This document shows positions 57,345 to 64,000 of a stretch of DNA of 64,000 nucleotides, piece by piece. Position 1 is the stretch's first letter. The number at the start of each line of letters is the position of its first letter. The notes under the pieces were generated by a model. The model was not told where the DNA came from, did no database searches, and saw nothing but the letters and a program-made list of their open reading frames with translations. Position numbers and translations under genes: made by a program. Source of the stretch: Haemonchus contortus (Eukaryota; Nematoda; Chromadorea; Rhabditida; Trichostrongylidae); the NCBI GenBank assembly GCA_000469685.2, contig LS997567.1, positions 33,097,831-33,161,830 on the forward strand, written 5' to 3'.

Positions 57345-57920
57345 TTACACTCACCTTCCCTTCCAGCTGGACAAACCACACAGTTTTAGGTTGTACATAG
57401 GCGATAGTATAGCCTGTTTCGAACCAGGCGCTCCTTTAAGAAGGGTGTTACGTTTACAATAGCGACTAAGTTTTCCAAGCCCAATCTCTTTAGACACTTT
57501 CTAATGGAAGCACTGACCTCATCATTAATAAACGGTAATACAGAAGAAGTCTTTTCTTCAATCTAGGTAATACCATGTCTGAAGATCACACTACCAGAAT
57601 AAGCTCTGCGTGTCGTTGAAAAATTGTAGTGGCCATTCGACCAGGCTATATCGCGTGCCATTTTAAGCCGCTCTTTTCGCTCATCCCCCCACTGCGGACC
57701 TTCTCAGTAGTGCGGAATATATTCCTAACGACCGCTCGTCTTGTGTAAAAAGGATGAGTTGAGTGATAATGGACAATTATGTTCTTATTGCTCTGTACCA
57801 CTTCGTAACAATCATGTCGCCCCGTAACCTCACTTGAACATTTAAGAAAGGAAGCCAACTTCCGGTCGGGTTTTTCGGTGTTAAAGTGACGTGCTCTGGT
57901 TGTGAATTTAGTAAGGCAAA
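57345..57920 (-). pseudogene. Penelope-like element fragment, copy 2
   Basis: Minus frames read LASFLKCSSEVTGRHDCYEV and RRAVVRNIFRTTEKVRSGGM, as in copy 1, and continue through the point where copy 1 carries the MITE, here uninterrupted (CTCCTTTAAGAAGGG at about 57431-57445). It ends near 57345 before the GIY-YIG domain. Frameshifted. Confidence 0.8.
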
Positions 57921-57994
57921 AAACATATCTACTTATTCCTGTGTTGCACAGTCTATGAAGCAATCATCGATATAATTGCTGTAAAGAAAGGTCG

Positions 57995-59135
57995 GGTATT
58001 CCATGCAACTTGACTGTGACCGTTGCTTCACATACTATATAATCTCGTGGAATGTCAGCAGTACCCTTCAATGGAGGAAAGCATCACACCCTCGACCTTT
58101 GCTCAATGTATGAAACTATTCAATGTCCGAGTGAAAAACGACATGGCTAAAAGTGTCTCAGTGTAATACTTTCGCCAGCAAGCGGGGCTTCACATACTCT
58201 ATCATCTCGTGGGATGTCAGCAGTACCCTTCAGTGGGGGAGAGCGACAAACATTCGTCCTTTGCGCAAAACATAAAAGGTATCTAATGTATAGGTGGAAG
58301 ACTACTTGGCAAAGAAGTGTGTCAGTGTTGTTCTTCTGCCAGCAACCGTTGCTTCACATACTCTATCATCTCGTGGAATGTCAGCAGTACCCTTCAGTGG
58401 AGGAGAGCGTCAAACATTCGTCCTTTGCGCAAAACATAAAAGGTGTCTAATGTATGGTGGAAGACTACTTGGCAAAAAAGTGTGTCAGTGTTGTTCTTCT
58501 GCCAGCAACCGTTGCTTCACACACTATATTATCTCGTGGAATGTCAGCAGTACCCTTCAATGGAAGCGCCATACCCTTGACCTTTGCTCAGAGTATAAAA
58601 ATATTTAATGTACTAGTGAAAAACGAAATGCCTAAAAAAGTGTCTCAGTGTAATCCTTCCGCCAGCAACTGTTGCTTCACATACTGTATTATCTCGTGGA
58701 ATGTCAGCAGTACCCTTCAATGGAAAAGCCATACCCTAGACCTTTGCTCAGAGTATAAAATTATTCAATGTACGAGTGAAAAACGAAATGCCTAAAAAAG
58801 TGTTTCATTGTGATCCTTTCGCCAGCAACCGTTGCTTCACATACTCTATCATCTCGTGGAATGTCAGCAGTACCCTTCACTTTAGGAAAGCGCCAAACAT
58901 TAGTCCTTTGCGCAAAACATAAAAGGTATCTAATGTATAGGTGGAAGACTACTTGGCTAAAAAAGTGTGTCAGTGTTGTTCTTCTGCCAGCAACCGTTGC
59001 TTCACACACTACATTATCTCGTGGAATGTCAGCAGTACCCTTCAGTGGAGGAAAGCGCCACACCCTTGACCTTTGCTCAGAGTATAAAATTATTTAATGT
59101 ACGAGGGAAAAACGAAATGCCTAAAAAAGTTTCTC
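57995..59135. repeat. Seven-copy minisatellite, 160-164-bp units of two subtypes
   Basis: The phrase TCTCGTGGAATGTCAGCAGT recurs seven times; anchor positions (CTTCAC) are 58026, 58188, 58352, 58516, 58676, 58836 and 59000. Units alternate between subtype A (CCTTTGCTCAGAGTATAAAA, 160-162 bp) and subtype B (CGTCCTTTGCGCAAAACATA, 164 bp) in the order A B B A A B A. Frames crossing it shift from unit to unit, so it is not coding. Confidence 0.9.
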
Positions 59136-60543
59136 ACTAAGACAGTGTTGAATTGATATCCGAAGCTCTATTTCTCGACTAGATGAACTGGAATTTGGAG
59201 AGTGTATGGAATTTGCCAAGGAAAAGCTCTCTAACAAAGTGGAGGGGAATTTCACACTGAAAACGCTCAGGGAAGTAGCAAAAGGTTAGTATGTTCTAAG
59301 AAATGCATTTTTAGGGTTGTGGAAACTTAGGAACGCGCATCCACTTATCGCGCAACTATTGCAAAGAGACTTTAAGCAAAGCGAATATTCGAGTGTCATA
59401 ATACTACCTCTATTAATTGTGTAAAAAATAAATAATTGTAGAGAACAGTAAGGAAGTGAAGCATCTAGAGAAAAATGTCACACATCAATCACATTTGTAT
59501 ACCAGATGTCAGATGAATAGATGGCATTGTGTTAAGAAGTTTGTGAACAGCCTTCAGTTATAGTTGGGCGGGAGAGTTGGGCTAGTTCCCGTTTTTACAT
59601 AGCCTTCCTTTAAGACCAACTTCAGCACTATGAGGAGAGGTCATTAAACCAAACAAACACCAATCACTTCCATAGTAATCAACCGATATGTACCAGTTCC
59701 TTCACTTTCCAACTTTTACACTTCTCCGAAATACTTTCCGGCTCAGGAACTTCATACCGCGAGATCCTGCACATACACAATCCTCCTCAACGCACCTACT
59801 CCACGCAACCCTCCTCAACGCATCTACTTCCAGCAGTGCAACCCTCATTCTATAATGCTTCATATCTCCTAATATTTATTCCTCGTCGCTTTCACTGATA
59901 TACATCCAGTCGATAGACCACTCACCAAGTTGGTCGCATCGAAGCATCTCAGTTCGTTGCAGCGTCTATTTCAACCTTTACACATGCTATTCACATAATT
60001 CTTGCTCGAAAACATGCTTTTTTTGCTATAGGCGCCGGGCCTTCTTACTGCTGCTATCATCATGCATCTTCAACACTTCATCTTTCACTCGCTCGTGTAA
60101 GATGTGGACAGCATAATAGGCGTCAAGTTTTCCCACCTTGGCGAGAAATGGCCATTCCGTGCAAAGGTTCGTACACCCTTTTCCAAGGCAGGGTTTGTTA
60201 CAAAATTAAGAGCAAAGCGATTAGAAGGTGCACGGTTACTACAGCAACACCAGACAGCACTCAATTCAGATTCAAAATTGCGAGCTAAGAACAAAACTGA
60301 ACCATAAAATAAATTAATACTACGGATGTGGCCACTACCTTCCACGACAGGAATAGCCGGGAGTACAAAGTTTAAAATGTAATAGGATGTGAAATATTAC
60401 AAAAATCAAAAAACTACTTACGAGTTGTCGACAGAAATAATTTCGGTTTCCTTCTTAAATCACACCAGGATCGTGATGCAATATGCTCACGATAACTGGT
60501 GTAAATCTAGAAGGAAAAATCTGTATATTTGAGAACTAAACTG
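59136..60543. other. No supported gene
   Basis: No domain, RNA gene or repeat is recognised. Short frames (60085-60345, 60104-60307) are unsupported. AT-rich with scattered pyrimidine tracts. Confidence 0.4.
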
Positions 60544-60712
60544 TGTAGGGCGGTTCAGTGGTTTTGTTGTTGAGGCGGGAGACGAGTGTAGAAATAACCG
60601 TTTATTGTCGGTGTTACCAGCAAGAAGCACCAGAGCGTAGGCCCATGCTCTTAGGAAGACATGGGGCGAGGCGCGGGGAGAGTCGGGGTCATCGGGACCA
60701 TGGACAATTACA
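60544..60712 (-). repeat. Short LTR (about 170 bp) with polypurine tract
   Basis: On the minus strand GGGGCCGGGGAG (a polypurine-tract-like primer) is followed by TGTAATTGTCC, an AATAAA signal (about 60601-60606) and an end in CCTACACA (about 60544). TG...CA borders and the signal order suit the 3' LTR of a retrotransposon on this strand. The matching 5' LTR is not seen in the window. Confidence 0.55.
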
Positions 60713-60781
60713 CTCCCCGGCCCCAAAAGGGATACAAAACATGCAAATTTGCATCGAACAAGTTAGCGTCAAAATAATGCA

Positions 60782-61078
60782 TCACAATGAGATCACTGTA
60801 GTCGATTTTCGTTCCTTGAGCGCTGGCTTCGAGCGAGCTGGGCGATAGTCGGTTGCGGGTGCGGCGACGGCGAGTGATCGGAATTTGACGTTGCAGATGA
60901 ATAACAGAGTAAATCCAATTAGCAGGTAGTGTGGACGAGAGCGACGGTGAGATAGCGGAGTGGTGAAGGGAGACGACGGGAATGGAGAAGCCTCAGTTTC
61001 GAGGCCTTTTGAGCTGCTGAGCATGAGGCCTTCTGCGGAAGCAGAGGTAGGAATTGTGGTCAAGACCACAATTCCCAC
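60782..61078 (-). CDS. Frame with hydrophobic, signal-peptide-like segment
   Basis: It overlaps the end of the zinc-knuckle frame in another phase. HYLLIGFTLLFIC followed by AVAAPA resembles a signal peptide with a cleavage site; the frame ends just before the polypurine tract. It could be a remnant of the entrance of a spliced envelope reading frame of the same element. Speculative. Confidence 0.3.
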   Translation of the reverse strand: MGIVVLTTIPTSASAEGLMLSSSKGLETEASPFPSSPFTTPLSHRRSRPHYLLIGFTLLFICNVKFRSLAVAAPATDYRPARSKPALKERKSTTVISL

Positions 61079-61382
61079 ATTTCATCCCACAGTCGAGGTC
61101 ATGCTCTGGTTTCAGGCACTTCACGCACAAGTGCAGCTTCGATGCCTGAGCCGTCCTGGAGACGGAGTCAGGAACTTTGCTGCACCTGGCGGTGAAGTGA
61201 TAGTCTTTGTTATTCTCAACTGTGCAGAGTACACAGGAGGATTTCGGTGCCGTTCGCTCCAATAGTTGATCGAGCTTCGCATCCATGGCTTTCGTCATGG
61301 GCATCAAGTTGTGCAGTATTGTGGCGACGTCGCACCTGTCGAGTTCGTCGATGGCTGCTTGCATCTCAGAGGGAAAGGACAT
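60993..61382 (-). CDS. Gag-like zinc-knuckle protein of a Pao-type element
   Basis: 129 residues from ATG 61382. After a short helical start (ILHNLMPMTKAMDAKLDQLL) there are three CCHC-like knuckles: C-x2-C-x8-H-x4-C (CVLC...), CVKCLKPEHDLDC and CGNCGLDHNSYLC, ending in basic CFRRRPHAQQLKRPRN. This is the RNA-binding part of nematode Pao Gags, but the large DUF1759 domain that usually precedes it is missing, so it looks like an internally deleted gag. TATAAAA lies about 35 bases upstream. Family inferred from knuckle pattern. Confidence 0.55.
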   Translation of the reverse strand: MSFPSEMQAAIDELDRCDVATILHNLMPMTKAMDAKLDQLLERTAPKSSCVLCTVENNKDYHFTARCSKVPDSVSRTAQASKLHLCVKCLKPEHDLDCGMKCGNCGLDHNSYLCFRRRPHAQQLKRPRN

Positions 61383-61701
61383 GTTGAACTGTAGTACTCA
61401 GATTACCCCTTCTTTTATACGGAATGCTGGCACACTCGGACACACTTTCTTATCACTCTTATCAATGTAAAATCATCGAGCTACTTTCTATAAAATTTTA
61501 TGGCCTTAATGAGGTCGTCCCTGAGGGGAATTTTCAGACAACGGGCACAAGTGCTAATGATGCTGTGCCCTGAGGATAATGTGAGGAACTGGCATTAGAT
61601 TCAATGAGGCTACGCCGGAGGGGACACCACGGCACGGCTTTGCATGTCTCTAATAACTACGGTCATTTATTACATATCTATGTACATTGCCGACTTAGCG
61701 G
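61383..61701 (-). promoter_or_regulatory. AATAAA and TATA signals between env remnant and gag-like frame
   Basis: Minus strand: TAATAAATGA soon after the envelope stop (about 61660-61670) would serve 3' processing. TATAAAAGAAGG (about 61410-61421) would drive the downstream gag-like frame. This may be LTR sequence, but borders cannot be proven. Confidence 0.4.
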
Positions 61702-62443
61702 CTATTTATTATTTTGCTTGCTTTTTTTTAAATTCTGTACTCTTTCAATAGGAATTTCATTTGTCGCTTTCAATTTTCGTTGACTGCGAACTAGATTTAG
61801 CATGTAGCAAAGCATTTTGTACGTGATCTCCATAACTTTTAGCAAAATTAAGTAGATGCCCTTCATCACACTCAGTATTATGATGGGGCCCATCAAGTAA
61901 GTCAGTGCGGAGAACAATATTATTGAGATAAGAGCTCCTACCACTAGTTTGTAATGGTTTTTGATGATTTTAATCAGTGGGTCAATATTTGGCAGAGATA
62001 TATGTGTAAACCATTGATGTTTTATAGACACACCGTGCGATTTTTTGTCGAAAATGGAGTACTGTCCTTCTGCTGTATGATAAAATAGTGTTCCGGTTAG
62101 CAAAAACTTGGTTGGTTTTTCGGAACAATGAGCAGTACACTGTTCATTCACAATAGGATGCTCGAAATTTAAGAATATGACATTGTTGTCATTTGATGGG
62201 CCACAGTTCACTAGAAATTGTTGCGATTCGCACGTCACTTTTATCTTAGCTTGTGACTGCGACTTGCAAATCGCTGTGAAGTGTGCGCCATGTTCGCAAT
62301 CATAGCATCCAGTTAACTCAGTAATCTTGAATCCACATTCTTGGTTTACTACTAATTCCGTAGCTTCTTGAAGTAGTGTAGATTCGATTCTGAGTACCAT
62401 TTCTTCCTCGTAGGAAGAGGCATGTACGTTCTCATCACCTGTA
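61702..62443 (-). pseudogene. Envelope-like glycoprotein remnant (phlebovirus G2-like class), 5'-truncated
   Basis: The minus strand carries the C-terminal part of an envelope-type protein of a nematode Pao/BEL element: a cysteine-rich ectodomain end (ELTGCYDCEHGAHFTAIC), then about 60 residues with further Cys, a long membrane-spanning region (about 61970-61790; LVVGALISIILFSALTYLMG) and a short basic tail. The fusion-domain core upstream is absent because an RTE retrotransposon abuts it at about 62443. The open frame continues into RTE sequence out of phase, so the apparent 288-codon start at 62568 is artificial. Old genomic copy, not a functional envelope. Confidence 0.65.
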
Positions 62444-64000
62444 TCACCTGTCGTCCCGTTGATCATCGACTTCCTCGAGCGGGCGCCAGTAACGTCTCCA
62501 TTCGTCCCTGTCACGAGCCAGAGTGGTCCAGTGAATCGTTCTCGCTTCAGGGACACGAGGTTCAACATTCCTTTCGTTCAGAGCTTTCGTGAAGAAATCT
62601 GACCATCTCGTTGCGGCCGTCCTGGAGTTCGTTTGATGTACCGAGGGATCCAGTCAGTAACCGCCCTGTTCCCACGGTCATCACTATATCGCATAACGTG
62701 TCCGGCCCACCTGATCTTCGATTTCTTGGCGTAATCAACGGCATCCCTGATCTTCGTTCGGTGACGGAGCTCGGAACTCCGGATTCCCTTCTGCACTTGC
62801 GTGTATAGGGAAATTCCGAGCATCGTCCTTTCCAAAGCGCGTTGAATAACGCTGACAGCATGCTCATCCTGCTTTCGTAGAGTCCAGGTCTCCGAGGCGT
62901 ACGTCAAAGCAGGAAGGACAGCAGTGTCGAAAAGGTGAGCGCGGAGCCGGATGTTCTTTGTCTTCTTCACTACTCCCTCGATATTCTTAAATGCTCCCCA
63001 CGCGGCGCGTTTCCTTCTGCATAGCTCTGGAGCTAGGTCGTTCATCATGTTGACTTCCCGACCTAGATACACATAGCTAGAGCATTCGGAGATATTCGTT
63101 CCGTTTAACGTGAAAGGAGCATCAGGTACCAGTCCGTTTCTCATGAACATCGTCTTCGTTAGGTTCAGCCTCAAGCCGATCTTTCCACAAGCACTATCAA
63201 ACTCGGCCAGCATTCGTTCCGCCTGCTCGATGTTCCGTGTTATAAGCACGATGTCGTCTGCAAAGCGGAGGTGATGTAGGAAGCGACCGTCGACCTTCAC
63301 TCCCAAGTCTTCCCATTCCAAATGACGCATGATATTCTCGAGGGCGGCACTGAAAAGTTTGGGCGAAATAGTATCGCCTTGCCGAACACCTCTCTTCACG
63401 TTGACAATGACTTCCTTATAGAATGGTGAAATCCTGGTCGTGAAGTTATCGTAGAGCTCACGAAGCATCCTTATATATTGCGTAGGAACACCCTGGTTAC
63501 CCAGGGCTTCAATTACCGCTTCTGTCTCGACGGTATCAAAGGCTTTCTTTAAATCGATGAACGTAAGACATAGCGGCATTTTGTACTCTCGCGATACTTC
63601 AATGAGCCTTGTTAGGGTGTGGATATGATCGATTGTACTGAACCCTCTCCGAAACCCTGCTTGCTCGCATGGCTGTCCTTCATCTAATGTTCTGCCAATC
63701 CTGTTTAGGATGACACGAGTGAAAAGCTTGTAGATTACGGACAGCAGGCAGATTGGGCGATAGTTGCCAATATCGTCTGGATCTCCCTTTTTGTACAGCA
63801 ACACAGTCTTGCTAGTTTTCCACGACGTGGGCACTTTGCATTCCGACAGGTACCGTGTGAAGAGCCTAGCCAGAGTTTTGATGATGACCGGAGGCATACT
63901 CTTCAGATGTTCTGGTTTGATCCTATCGGGACCGGGCGCTGTACAGTTCTTCATCGACGTGATGGCATGTCGTATTTCGGAAGGGAGAACCGAAGGAGCG
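62444..64000 (-). CDS. RTE-type non-LTR retrotransposon, reverse transcriptase, one frameshift, cut by window end
   Basis: It is open from the window end ([18 protein letters not shown]) and is the polymerase of an RTE-clade [21 protein letters not shown] (63950), motif [12 protein letters not shown] (about 63565), motif [15 protein letters not shown] (about 63390), motif C FADDIVL (about 63250), thumb [12 protein letters not shown], then the nematode-typical tail [20 protein letters not shown] one-base shift at about 62610 moves the last 50 residues ([14 protein letters not shown]...) to another frame ending at 62444. The 3' end has GGTGATACA/GGTGATGAG short repeats, usual for RTE tails. The endonuclease lies beyond the window. 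It copies its RNA into nicked DNA. Apart from the shift it is well preserved, so probably a young insertion. Confidence 0.85.

Noticed and set aside
57995..59135. CRISPR-like or coding repeat array
   Set aside because: Whole units repeat without unique spacers, in a eukaryotic context, and unit lengths of 160, 162 and 164 break the frame.
62446..62568. Native N-terminus of the envelope-like frame
   Set aside because: These codons are RTE sequence read out of phase; the true RTE frame through the same bases ends at 62444.

Overview
The window is eukaryotic and almost certainly comes from a nematode, most likely a strongylid such as a hookworm (Ancylostoma or Necator group). The reasons are very short introns with TTTTCAG-type acceptors, BEL/Pao, RTE and Penelope-like fragments whose protein motifs look nematode, hookworm-style mariner transposases, and giant (ATGT)n arrays. 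It is a repeat-rich intergenic and intronic landscape. No bacterial gene organisation, rRNA or CRISPR array is present, and nearly every long open reading frame is either transposon-derived or an artefact of tetranucleotide repeats. Species assignment is inference.

Layout. 1-1.2 kb: decayed BEL/Pao gag with its promoter (minus). 1.2-5.3 kb: GC-rich tandem units, a short Helitron-like end pair, and a TA-flanked Tc1-type MITE. 5.4-10.8 kb: a mariner pseudogene, a 3-kb (ATGT)n array, then a Ty3/gypsy pol fragment split by a second mariner. 10.8-16.6 kb: the rest of gypsy (RNase H end, integrase), a CENP-B/Tc5-type transposase pseudogene, a LINE reverse-transcriptase pseudogene and a GA-rich tract. 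17.3-24 kb: an inverted-repeat element, a piggyBac-like pseudogene, a Helitron-like non-autonomous element and a GC-rich tandem array. 26.3-34.9 kb: a decayed Helitron replication-helicase gene interrupted by at least four other elements (a mariner, a TTAA-flanked MITE, a palindromic MITE and a long-terminal-inverted-repeat element). 36.8-41.4 kb: a second Helitron-like element, a piggyBac-type MITE and a deleted Tc5-type element.

41.6-56.2 kb (minus strand) holds the only good candidate for a host gene: eleven small exons with consensus splice sites and matching phases, encoding an acidic protein of about 246 residues that I cannot name. Its putative 12-kb central intron contains a SINE, an RTE scrap, a Tc1 element, a Helitron-like element with a 1.9-kb (ATGT)n tract, a Penelope-like element split by a MITE, and another Helitron-like copy. 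57-59.1 kb: a second Penelope-like fragment (the empty site of that MITE) and a seven-copy 160-bp minisatellite. 60.5-64 kb (minus): a short LTR, a gag zinc-knuckle ORF, a phlebovirus-G2-like envelope remnant of a Pao-type element, and an RTE retrotransposon that runs off the window end and has inserted into the envelope.

The most notable observations are: (a) a family of Helitron-like non-autonomous elements (TC start, 3' hairpin, CTGG end, A/T target) with internal 125-bp units, where one microsatellite position is about 30 bp in one copy and 1.9 kb in another; (b) a filled/empty insertion pair for one MITE inside the window; (c) a hammerhead-ribozyme-like core at the end of the Penelope-like copy; (d) insertions into Helitron and gypsy where removing the insert and one TA restores the flanking reading frame; and (e) the uncharacterised multi-exon host gene. 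Nothing points to an intact, functioning new system; most elements are broken.
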